Origin: Kineosporiaceae bacterium
GTDB lineage: Bacteria > Actinomycetota > Actinomycetes > Actinomycetales > Angustibacteraceae
Length of the DNA: 11,647 nucleotides
Direction of reading: 5' to 3'
Assembly: GCA_027345905.1 (NCBI GenBank)
Contig: DAIETC010000134.1
Coordinates: 1-11,647, forward strand
The position numbers and the translations under genes were made by a program. Positions 1-5,703 of this stretch are shown piece after piece. Each line of letters starts with the position of its first letter. The stretch's first letter is position 1. The notes beneath the pieces are model-generated. The model saw only the letters and a list, made by a program, of their open reading frames with translations, had not been told where the DNA came from and searched no databases.

Positions 1-145
1 GGCGCACCGGTGCACCGGCCGCGGGGTCGCCGTACGAGCTGGAGCCGGCGTACCGCGGCCGGTGGGCCGTCTGCCCGGGGTCGGTGGGGCGGTGCACACC
101 GAAGCCGGGTGGCGCGTCGGGGGCACGGCGGCCGTCGTCGGGCAT
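1..145 (-). CDS. N-terminal part of an unrecognised Pro/Gly-rich protein (cut by window edge)
   Basis: An open frame runs from ATG at 145-143 to the window edge (48 codons, no stop). Nearly every third codon position is G or C, as in neighbouring genes, which supports real coding. The peptide begins MPDDGRRAPDAPPGFGVHRP and is rich in Pro, Gly, Arg, Ser and Tyr, like the disordered N-terminus of many actinobacterial membrane or secreted proteins. The ATG lies 3 nt after the TGA of the MFS gene (TGA-GGA-ATG), so translation is probably coupled to the exporter. The GAGGA is too close to the ATG to be an ideal ribosome site, so re-initiation is more likely. No domain is visible and no function can be assigned. 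Confidence 0.6.
   Translation of the reverse strand, partial: MPDDGRRAPDAPPGFGVHRPTDPGQTAHRPRYAGSSSYGDPAAGAPVR
13..64. repeat. Long inverted repeat inside the partial gene
   Basis: Positions 13-24 (CACCGGCCGCGG) are the exact reverse complement of 53-64. An inner pair, 28-32 with 46-50, extends the stem towards a 13-nt loop (33-45). It lies within the reading frame of the partial gene and 85 bp beyond the MFS stop. It has no T-tract. It may be only a by-product of GC-rich codons, or it could pause transcription after the MFS gene. Confidence 0.4.
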
Positions 146-148
146 TCC

Positions 149-1414
149 TCAACGGTAGGCGCTGGCACCGGCGTCCGCGGACACCACCTCGGACGCCGCA
201 GGGCCGGCCGAGCGCCAGCACCACCGGACAGCCCAGGCCAGCATCGCCGCGACGGCCAGGGCACAGGCTCCGGCGACCACGAAGGTCAGGCGCGGGCCGA
301 GCACTGCGCCGGCCACGCCCCCCAGTGCCAGGGCCAGGATCGAGAACGCGCGCGAGGCTCCCATCGCGGCGGCGAGCGCCTGCCCACGCGAGTGCTCCGG
401 GGTGCGCAGCATGAGCAGTGCGGACGCCGAGGTGTTCAGCACCCCGTTGGCCACCCCGAGGCCCAGCCAGGCGCCGGCGAGCACCAGCACGGTCGCAGAC
501 AGCCCCGCCGTGAGGATCATGAGGGCCTGCGCCGCCGCGGCCAACACCACCCAGCGCACCCGGCCGGCCAAATCGGTGTCACGCCCACCGAGCAGCGAGC
601 CGGCGACGATCCCCAGGCCGGCCACCATGCCGACCATCCCGAACTGCGTCGCCGACCCGTGCAGCACGTCGCGCACCAAGAACACCTCGACCACGTTCGT
701 CGCCTCACCCACGACGATGTAGGCCATCAGGCACGCGAAAACCGGCCCGAGCACGGCGTCCCGGGTGAGCAGACGCACCCCGTCCAGGGCTCGCGGGCGC
801 GGCTCGTCGGCCAGGCTCGCCCGGCCGCCACGCCGCGTTCGGACGACGAGCGCGGCCAGGGCGAGGACGGCGAAGGTCGCCGCGTCGGCGAGCATCGCGA
901 GGCGAAAGCCGCCCAGCCCGGTGAGCAGGCCGCCCAGCGCCGGGCCCGCGACGGCTCCCGCCGTCATGAGCGCGGACAGGGCGCCTTGAGCACGGGCGAT
1001 GTCCGACTCGCCGACGATGCGCGGCACCAGCGCACCCCAGGTGGGGTTCGCGACAGCCTGACCGGCCTGCAGGCCCATGACCAGCGGGTACACCACCCAG
1101 CCCGCGCCGGTGACGGCAAGGGCCACGCACACGAGCAGCTGCATCAGCGCCGAGCCGCCGGCCAGCAGCCGCGAGTCCGCGCGGTCGGCGAGCCGCCCGG
1201 CCCAGGGTGCGAGCAGCACCGTCGGGACGGCGGCCGACACCAGGAGCAGGGTGACGCCGCGGGCGCCGCCGCCGGTGTCGTGCACGCGCAGCAGCAGGGC
1301 GATCAGCGCGATCTCGTCACCCATGACCGACAAGGCTCGTGCCGGGCCGACCACCCGCAGGTCGCGATGGCGCCAGACCGTCGCGGTCTGCCATTCCCGA
1401 AGTGATTGCTTCAT
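149..1414 (-). CDS. MFS efflux transporter, divergent from an ArsR regulator
   Basis: A 421-residue integral membrane protein of the major facilitator superfamily, with roughly 11-12 hydrophobic segments. It resembles the MFS_3/EntS-like proton-driven exporters. The MFS signature loop after the second membrane segment is present (GRLADRADSR, residues 73-82). A second cytoplasmic Arg-rich loop lies near residues 192-215 between the two six-helix halves, and the C-terminal tail is short and polar. The substrate cannot be read from the sequence; a drug, siderophore or small metabolite is typical. The ATG at 1414 is favoured because a -35/-10 pair ends 7 nt before it, giving a leaderless message. 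The divergent ArsR-type gene and the operator repeats between them suggest that this exporter is the repressor's target. The stop is followed within 3 nt by the start of the next gene. Confidence 0.9.
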   Translation of the reverse strand: MKQSLREWQTATVWRHRDLRVVGPARALSVMGDEIALIALLLRVHDTGGGARGVTLLLVSAAVPTVLLAPWAGRLADRADSRLLAGGSALMQLLVCVALAVTGAGWVVYPLVMGLQAGQAVANPTWGALVPRIVGESDIARAQGALSALMTAGAVAGPALGGLLTGLGGFRLAMLADAATFAVLALAALVVRTRRGGRASLADEPRPRALDGVRLLTRDAVLGPVFACLMAYIVVGEATNVVEVFLVRDVLHGSATQFGMVGMVAGLGIVAGSLLGGRDTDLAGRVRWVVLAAAAQALMILTAGLSATVLVLAGAWLGLGVANGVLNTSASALLMLRTPEHSRGQALAAAMGASRAFSILALALGGVAGAVLGPRLTFVVAGACALAVAAMLAWAVRWCWRSAGPAASEVVSADAGASAYR

Positions 1415-1435
1415 ATCTCTGAAGGTAGTGCTTCA
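1399..1435. promoter_or_regulatory. Tandem operator-like repeats for the ArsR regulator
   Basis: Two 15-bp copies of GAAGnnAnTGCTTCA lie at 1399-1413 and 1421-1435, offset by 22 bp (about two helix turns, so on the same face of DNA). Each copy is itself a dyad: GAAG-N6-CTTC in the first and TGAAG-N6-CTTCA (1420-1435) in the second. The first copy covers the exporter's first codons and the second covers its -10 box. A separate perfect dyad, GTTCC-G-GGAAC, lies at 1436-1446 near the arsR -35 region. ArsR-family dimers bind such dyads; identification as this protein's site is inference from position and symmetry. Confidence 0.6.
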
Positions 1436-1450
1436 GTTCCGGGAACGCAA
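1415..1450 (-). promoter_or_regulatory. Promoter of the MFS gene (leaderless)
   Basis: On the minus strand a -35 box TTGCGT (1450-1445) is followed by a 17-bp spacer, a -10 box TACCTT (1427-1422), 7 nt, and then ATG at 1414. This is the spacing expected when transcription starts at the A of the ATG. The -10 box lies inside the second copy of the operator-like repeat, so a bound repressor would block RNA polymerase. Confidence 0.55.
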
Positions 1451-1460
1451 GGGTGCTGGA

Positions 1461-1473
1461 TAGGCTCTGGCCC
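1461..1473 (+). promoter_or_regulatory. -10 region of arsR-type gene (leaderless)
   Basis: TAGGCT (1461-1466) fits TAnnnT and is followed by exactly 7 nt and then GTG at 1474. This supports a transcript starting on the start codon. The -35 is poor (around TTCCGG at 1437-1442) and overlaps the dyad at 1436-1446, so autoregulation is plausible. Confidence 0.45.
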
Positions 1474-2067
1474 GTGCCCAGGCGCAAGCGCACCGAACCC
1501 GAGGCCGAACGGGTCGTGCTGACCGACCCCCGCGCCCTGCGGGCGCTGGCCCACCCCGCGCGGACCGCGGTGATCGACGAGCTGTACCAGGGCAACGTGC
1601 GCACCGCCAGCGAGCTCGCCGAGCTGACCGGCCTGACGCCCAGCGCGATGAGCTACCACCTGCGGGCCCTGGAGAAGTGGGGCATCGTGCGCCGCGCCGA
1701 GCGCACCGGTGACGCCCGTGAGCGCCCCTGGCGGCGCTGCGCGCCCGAGCTGCGCTGGGAGGACGAGGCGGCACCGCCGGCCAGCCAAGACGCCATCACT
1801 GGCCTGTACCTCGAGCGGCTGCGTCGCGACCTCAGCGCCGCCCACGCCGCGCATAGTGAACTGCCGCCGGAGTGGGCGAATACCACCACCGTCTCGCGGG
1901 GGTTTCCCTGGCTGACGCTCGCCGAGGCCCAGGCGGCGAACCAGGCCATCAGCGACATCATCGCGGGGGCCCGTGCCCGCACTCCGGACGACCACCCGCC
2001 CGATGCGCGGCGGGTCGCGTACTTCTGGGCGGTGGTACCCCTGGTGGACGACGCTTGCGAGCCGTAG
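1474..2067 (+). CDS. ArsR-family winged-helix transcriptional regulator
   Basis: A 197-residue DNA-binding protein. The winged helix covers about residues 14-85: the LTDPRALRALAHPARTAVID opening typical of ArsR/HTH_20 proteins, the recognition region ASELAELTGLTPSAMSYHLR, and a wing around RTGDARERPWRR. The C-terminal half is helical and acidic, without a Cys or His cluster like the metal site of ArsR/SmtB, so it probably senses an organic ligand or another signal. A longer form from GTG at 1453 (204 residues) is possible. I prefer GTG 1474 because it sits 7 nt after a -10 box and the extra residues would overlap that box. It probably represses the divergent MFS exporter through the repeats at 1399-1435. 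Confidence 0.88.
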   Translation: MPRRKRTEPEAERVVLTDPRALRALAHPARTAVIDELYQGNVRTASELAELTGLTPSAMSYHLRALEKWGIVRRAERTGDARERPWRRCAPELRWEDEAAPPASQDAITGLYLERLRRDLSAAHAAHSELPPEWANTTTVSRGFPWLTLAEAQAANQAISDIIAGARARTPDDHPPDARRVAYFWAVVPLVDDACEP

Positions 2068-2160
2068 GCGACCCGAGAGTCAGATGCGACGGCGCGGCGA
2101 CACTGGCGTCCGGGCCTGGGGTCAGCGCCGCTGCCGGCCGCGGCCAGGGTCGAGCCCGTC

Positions 2161-2184
2161 AGATCACGAGATCACCAGATCACC
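2161..2184. repeat. Three tandem 8-bp units across the protease stop codon
   Basis: The unit AGATCAC(G/C) occurs three times without gaps (2161-2168, 2169-2176, 2177-2184). The stop codon and last two codons of the zinc protease lie within it. Because 8 is not a multiple of 3, gain or loss of a unit could change the protein's last residues. Confidence 0.7.
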
Positions 2185-3881
2185 AGGGCGGCGGGGCTGA
2201 CCGACGGCGCCAGGGCTGGCGAGCCGGTGTAGACCCAGCGGTAGTCCGTCCGGCGCCGCGGCTGCACGGCGATGACAACCTGCCCCGACCGGTTGGTGAC
2301 CCTGCGGGCCACGGTGCGCCACGCGGTGGTCCCGACGTACCGGCTCTGCAGCAGCACGTACTGCCCGCTCACGGCCGCGCCGGTGCCGGTGCGCACGGTC
2401 ACGAAGAGGTGGTCGGGGCGCCCGGCCCGCACGGCGATCCGCGTCGACGTCGGCCGGCGCACAACCAGGACGGTGCGCACCGCCGAGCTTGCGGCGTCCG
2501 TACGGCTCGTCGCCGGGACGAGGACCCGCAGCGGCAGCCGGGCGACCGAGGCACTGCGCACCGCGAAGCTCGCGACCCCGGTGGTCGAGCTGCTGGCGCT
2601 GGCCACCGAGCGCCAGCCGACCTTGGGGACGTAGACCTGCAGGGTCACTCCCGTGGCGACCCGCCCGGTCGGCGAGGCGACGGTCACCGTCACGCGGCCG
2701 GTGGCGGCGACGTACAGCCGGGCCGGCGCCGCCACGGCGACCGTCACCGGTTGACGACTGACCGCCGCGCCACTGAGCGGCGCGACGACGTCCAGGAAGC
2801 TGGAGTTCGCGGTGTTCCACGAGGTAGCGAGGTAGCCGGTGACCGTGGGGCCAGCGTTGAAGTAGTCGTTGTGGTTGCAGTCGAACAGTGCCTCGGCGCC
2901 CGGCTGGGTGCAGGTGTTCGTGACGGTCACGCCAGCGCTGTCGGCGTAGCACATCGCGTCGTGCTCGTCGGTGCAGTGCCCGTACGCCGTCGCGTGCGGC
3001 GCGTTGGGCTGGACGGCGCCCAGCATGTGCATCAGCTCGTGGGCGGGCGTGGAGTGGTAGTCGGCGCGGGTGGGCCAGCACAACGGGTCGACGCGGGCGT
3101 ACATCGGGTAGCCGCCGTCGTTCGCGTTGGTGCTTCCCGGCGTGGTGTCCCGGTAGGACTGGCCGATTCCGCACAGGTTCGTGGGGGCGTCGGCGAACAC
3201 GAGGTACTTGCGGTCGGGACGGTCCATGCCCCTTGCCGCCAGGGCGGTCATCATCGGCCGCAGGGCGCTCGCACCGGTGTTCGCGGTGAACGTGCCGTTC
3301 GGGACCGTGACGTCGGCGATGACCGGCTGGCAGTTCGCGTCGATGACCCAGCGCACCCGGCGTCCGGACTGCGGGGACGACAGCGCGAACGTGTCGTCGA
3401 CGTCCGCCACGTACGAGCGCAGCGTCCCCAACAGCTGTGAGTAGCGGCTGGGGGTGCTCTGCTCGTGCGCGTAGACCACCTGGACGCGGTCGGCGTCGGT
3501 GGTGCTGCAGGACGGCGACACGTGGGTGGCGAGGCCGCCGAGAACTGCCGTTCCACCGGGCACCGAAAGCAAGGCAACCGGCGTCAACACGTCGGCGGCT
3601 GTGCTGGACGTCACGTTGGTTGACAGCGTGCGGCGCAGCCGGGGGGTGAATCGCGCGGGTCGCTTGCGCACTCCCGAGCCCGCGACCAGCTCAGTGCCGG
3701 ACAGCAGCTTGGCGCCCGGCGCGGACTGGTCCAGGTGCTCAGTCAGCAGCTGCGGAGCCTGGACCGGCGCGGCCGGCCCCCGGGCGGCGCCGGCTTGGAC
3801 TCCTGCGGCCTGAACGACGCCAGCGCCGAGCAGGGCGAGGCAGGAGGCGAGAACGGAACCGACGAGCAGGGGACGACGCAT
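2172..3881 (-). CDS. Secreted metzincin-like zinc metalloprotease with C-terminal Ig-like domains
   Basis: A 569-residue protein from ATG 3881, exported by a signal peptide (MRRP, a hydrophobic run to about residue 22, then a VQA cleavage-type site). Residues about 95-365 look like a zinc peptidase. HELMH at residues 281-285 (bases 3041-3027) supplies two His ligands and the catalytic Glu. It continues as HExxHxxG, but the usual third metzincin His is Gln and the next His is five residues later (His296). DAMCY at 308-312 resembles a Met-turn. Eight Cys residues cluster in the catalytic part, suggesting disulfides outside the cell. Residues about 370-465 and 475-569 are Thr/Val-rich beta domains of Ig-like type, perhaps for wall or polymer binding. 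A TTG start at 3920 would add 13 residues before the signal peptide and overlap the promoter, so it is less likely. Substrate unknown. Confidence 0.8.
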   Translation of the reverse strand: MRRPLLVGSVLASCLALLGAGVVQAAGVQAGAARGPAAPVQAPQLLTEHLDQSAPGAKLLSGTELVAGSGVRKRPARFTPRLRRTLSTNVTSSTAADVLTPVALLSVPGGTAVLGGLATHVSPSCSTTDADRVQVVYAHEQSTPSRYSQLLGTLRSYVADVDDTFALSSPQSGRRVRWVIDANCQPVIADVTVPNGTFTANTGASALRPMMTALAARGMDRPDRKYLVFADAPTNLCGIGQSYRDTTPGSTNANDGGYPMYARVDPLCWPTRADYHSTPAHELMHMLGAVQPNAPHATAYGHCTDEHDAMCYADSAGVTVTNTCTQPGAEALFDCNHNDYFNAGPTVTGYLATSWNTANSSFLDVVAPLSGAAVSRQPVTVAVAAPARLYVAATGRVTVTVASPTGRVATGVTLQVYVPKVGWRSVASASSSTTGVASFAVRSASVARLPLRVLVPATSRTDAASSAVRTVLVVRRPTSTRIAVRAGRPDHLFVTVRTGTGAAVSGQYVLLQSRYVGTTAWRTVARRVTNRSGQVVIAVQPRRRTDYRWVYTGSPALAPSVSPAALVIW

Positions 3882-3910
3882 GCTCGACACATCGGCACCG
3901 GCTGGCTCCA

Positions 3911-3939
3911 AGTGGAGCAAAGCCCTCCGAACGGGTCAA
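3911..3939 (-). promoter_or_regulatory. Candidate promoter of the zinc protease gene
   Basis: TTGACC (3939-3934), a 17-bp spacer and TCCACT (3916-3911) form a fair -35/-10 pair on the minus strand. Transcription would start near 3904, leaving a leader of about 20-25 nt before ATG 3881. The ribosome site is weak (GAG next to the ATG). The pair suggests that the protease is not solely read through from pyrE. Confidence 0.4.
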
Positions 3940-3993
3940 CCCGCACGCAGCGTCACAGGTCGAAAGTTCAGGACAGCAGTTCAGACCAGCGGC

Positions 3994-4539
3994 TCAGGCC
4001 AGGCCGAGGTCGGCCTTGTCGTAGGCGTAGCGGTACTCCAAGCCCTGCTCCTGGACACTCTGGCGCGCGCCGGTGTCGCGATCGACGATCACGGCAACGG
4101 CCACCACGTCGGCACCGGCCGCCCGCAGCGCCTGCACCGCTGTGAGCACCGAGGCACCGGTGGTGCTCGTGTCCTCGACCGCGAGCACTCGTCGTCCGGC
4201 CACGTCGGGGCCCTCGATCTGGCGTTGCAACCCGTGCGCCTTGCCCTGCTTGCGCACGACGAAGGCGTCCAGGGGGCGCCCGCGCGCGGCGCTCGCGTGC
4301 AGCATCGCCGCCGACACCGGGTCGGCCCCCAAGGTGAGGCCGCCGACCGCGTCGAAGTCCAGGTCGGCGACCAGGTCGAGCATGACCTGGCCGATCAGGG
4401 GGGCGGCATGCCCGTCCAGGCTGACCCGACGCAGGTCGACGTAGTAGTCGGCCTGCGCGCCGCTGCTCAAGGTGACCTCGCCGTGCACGATGGCGGTGTC
4501 GGTAATGCGGGCGAGCAGCGCGGCGCGGGCGTCAGTCAC
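3994..4539 (-). CDS. pyrE: Orotate phosphoribosyltransferase
   Basis: A 181-residue cytoplasmic enzyme of pyrimidine synthesis that joins orotate and PRPP to give orotidine 5'-monophosphate. The type I phosphoribosyltransferase PRPP loop is clear (VLAVEDTSTTGAS, residues 118-130). The mobile catalytic loop with Lys is RKQGKAHG (96-103), and the N-terminal part (SSGAQADYYVDLRRV, 25-39) matches the orotate/PRPP region of PyrE. Length is normal for actinobacterial PyrE. The start is GTG at 4539, 7 nt after a TAGGGT -10 box, so the message is probably leaderless. It lies downstream of the SDR gene on the same strand, separated by a 207-bp gap containing a long hairpin, so it is likely transcribed from its own promoter. 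Confidence 0.95.
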   Translation of the reverse strand: MTDARAALLARITDTAIVHGEVTLSSGAQADYYVDLRRVSLDGHAAPLIGQVMLDLVADLDFDAVGGLTLGADPVSAAMLHASAARGRPLDAFVVRKQGKAHGLQRQIEGPDVAGRRVLAVEDTSTTGASVLTAVQALRAAGADVVAVAVIVDRDTGARQSVQEQGLEYRYAYDKADLGLA

Positions 4540-4552
4540 GGCCCCGACCCTA
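4540..4552 (-). promoter_or_regulatory. -10 region of pyrE (leaderless)
   Basis: TAGGGT (4552-4547) is followed by 7 nt and the GTG start at 4539. An overlapping TATAGG (4554-4549) would place the start point 2 nt earlier. The -35 is weak and lies next to the first copy of the 25-bp repeat (4577-4601). Confidence 0.45.
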
Positions 4553-4576
4553 TATCTGCTGCGCCCCCCTCAGCCG

Positions 4577-4601
4577 CGGCCACTGGGTGCCCCCGTTGCC
4601 C
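4577..4601. repeat. 25-bp direct repeat, copy 1
   Basis: This copy begins CGGCCACTGGGTGCCCCCG and ends TTGCCC. It is identical over 25 bp to 4630-4654, with a start-to-start distance of 53 bp. It lies immediately upstream of the expected pyrE -35 region. Confidence 0.95.
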
Positions 4602-4628
4602 TGCCCTGCGCGCGGGACGCCCCCATTT

Positions 4629-4685
4629 TCGGCCACTGGGTGCCCCCGTTGCCCGCACAAGGCCGCGGGGGCACCCAGTGGCCGA
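4629..4685. repeat. Perfect 20-bp-stem hairpin made of repeat copy 2 and an inverted copy 3
   Basis: Copy 2 (4630-4654) repeats copy 1 exactly. The first 19 bases, CGGCCACTGGGTGCCCCCG, recur in reverse complement at 4666-4684, and T4629/A4685 add a pair, giving 20 uninterrupted base pairs. The 17-nt loop (4649-4665) can add TTG/CAA pairing. Copy 1 can pair with copy 3 in the same way, so two folds compete. Neither side has a T-tract, so it is not a standard intrinsic terminator, though it may end transcripts from the SDR gene. It resembles a REP-like palindromic element; no transposase gene is present in this window. Confidence 0.9.
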
Positions 4686-4746
4686 GGGATTGGCTAGTGC
4701 AGCGCCCAGGGCGGGGCGACTCACTGCCACCGTGACCTTCGAGAGC

Positions 4747-5520
4747 TCAGGATGCGCGACGCCGGGCGATCCACCAGCTGACCCGCCGCACGAGGGCTCG
4801 GGGCGAATGGCTGGCGAGCCCGACCACCACCTGGTACCTGCGACTGGGGACGCTGACCACCCGGCCGCGGCGCACGTCGTCCAGGCAGGCCAGCACCACC
4901 TCGTCGCTGTCCAACCAGGCCGCCGCAGGCAGCCGCGACATCCGGATGCCCGCCCGGTCGTGAAACTGTGTTCGCACAAAACCGGGGCACAACGCCGTCA
5001 CCGTGACCCCCGATCCGGCCAGCTCGCCAGCCAGCGCCTCGCTGAACGTCGTCACCCAGGCCTTGGCGGCCGAGTAGCTGCCCATGGCCGTGAAGCCGCT
5101 GACCGACGACACGTTGACGATCGCGCCGCGGCCGCGCCGGCGCATCGGGCCAGCCGCTGCGTGCGAGAGCACCAGCACCGCCCGGCACAGGACGTCCAGC
5201 ATCCGTTCCTCGTCCGCCAGCTCCCCGTCGACGAACCGAGAGCGCAGCCCGAAACCCGCGTTGTTGACCAGCAGGTCGACCGGTCGGGCGGGGTCGGCGA
5301 GCCGCTCGGCGACCCGCTGCACCTGGTCACGGTGCGACAGGTCGGCGCTGACGACCTCGACCTGTCGCCCGTACGCCGATCCCAGCTCGGCCGCGACCGC
5401 GCCGAGCCGCTCGCCGTCGCGCGCCACAAGCACCAGGTCGTGCCCACCTGCGGCCAGCTGGCGGGCGAACGAAAGTCCGATTCCGGCTGTGGCGCCGGTG
5501 ACCAGCGCGGTGGGGGTCAT
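4747..5520 (-). CDS. Short-chain dehydrogenase/reductase with an altered catalytic tetrad
   Basis: A 257-residue classical SDR with a Rossmann fold. The nucleotide loop TGATAGIG is at residues 8-15, followed by Asp60 (SADLS), NNAG at 86-89, the catalytic Ser in VNVSS (about 135-139) and YSAAK (Tyr149, Lys153), then the PGFVRT loop (179-184). An Arg after the second strand (VARDGERL) favours NADP(H). The position normally filled by the tetrad Asn (consensus LDVNCRAV) reads LDVLCRAV, with Leu111 encoded by CTG at 5190-5188. Substrate unknown. The C-terminus is Arg/Trp-rich (VRRVSWWIARRR) and could touch the membrane. The start ATG at 5520 lies 7 nt after a TAGTGT -10 box. Confidence 0.88.
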   Translation of the reverse strand: MTPTALVTGATAGIGLSFARQLAAGGHDLVLVARDGERLGAVAAELGSAYGRQVEVVSADLSHRDQVQRVAERLADPARPVDLLVNNAGFGLRSRFVDGELADEERMLDVLCRAVLVLSHAAAGPMRRRGRGAIVNVSSVSGFTAMGSYSAAKAWVTTFSEALAGELAGSGVTVTALCPGFVRTQFHDRAGIRMSRLPAAAWLDSDEVVLACLDDVRRGRVVSVPSRRYQVVVGLASHSPRALVRRVSWWIARRRAS

Positions 5521-5533
5521 GTTGTGGACACTA
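5521..5533 (-). promoter_or_regulatory. -10 region of the SDR gene (leaderless)
   Basis: TAGTGT (5533-5528) followed by 7 nt and ATG at 5520 fits a leaderless start. A CTGCGG at 5556-5551 is a poor -35 at 17-bp spacing. The promoter abuts the stop of the vapC relic (5562-5560). Confidence 0.45.
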
Positions 5534-5559
5534 ACGTCGCCGACTCGCCGCCGCAGATT

Positions 5560-5703
5560 TCATCCCGCCTCGATGAGCGCCACGTCGTAGCTCGCGATCC
5601 GCGGGTCGGCTGTGACGATCCTCAGACCTTCGGCGCGAGCCTGCGCGATGAGCAGCCGGTCGAATGGGTCACGATGGTGCAGCGCGCTCGCCGCCGACGT
5701 CAC
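5560..5703 (-). pseudogene. VapC/PIN-domain toxin relic (C-terminal fragment)
   Basis: Read on the minus strand, this frame gives ALHHRDPFDRLLIAQARAEG, then LRIVTADPRIASYDVALIEA and a final Gly and stop. HHRDPFDRLLIAQA and the VTADP strand are the hallmark C-terminal half of PIN-domain ribonucleases of type II toxin-antitoxin pairs, including two of the conserved acidic residues. The N-terminal half (the usual LLLDTHVLLW region with the first catalytic Asp) is missing: upstream in the same frame lies the GNAT gene, with no PIN-like sequence. A GTG at 5703 overlaps the GNAT stop but has no ribosome site and would give only 47 residues, so it cannot be an active toxin. No vapB antitoxin gene is nearby. 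It is best read as a decayed toxin gene. Confidence 0.75.

Noticed and set aside
62..1405. Long plus-strand open frame of 447 codons opposite the MFS gene
   Set aside because: Its composition is Arg/Gly/His/Gln-rich with no domain; it is the antisense shadow of a clear membrane transporter.
2068..2160. Intrinsic terminator between arsR and the protease
   Set aside because: Only short GC-rich arms (for example CAGCG-C-CGCTG) without usable loop or T-tract.
1872..3440. Long plus-strand open frame of 522 codons across arsR and the protease
   Set aside because: High-GC shadow frame; arsR and the protease on the other frames have recognisable domains and motifs.
4577..4685. CRISPR-like spacing (25-bp repeat, 28-bp spacer)
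   Set aside because: Only two direct units, the third copy is inverted and adjacent, and no cas genes are present; a palindromic repeat element explains it better.
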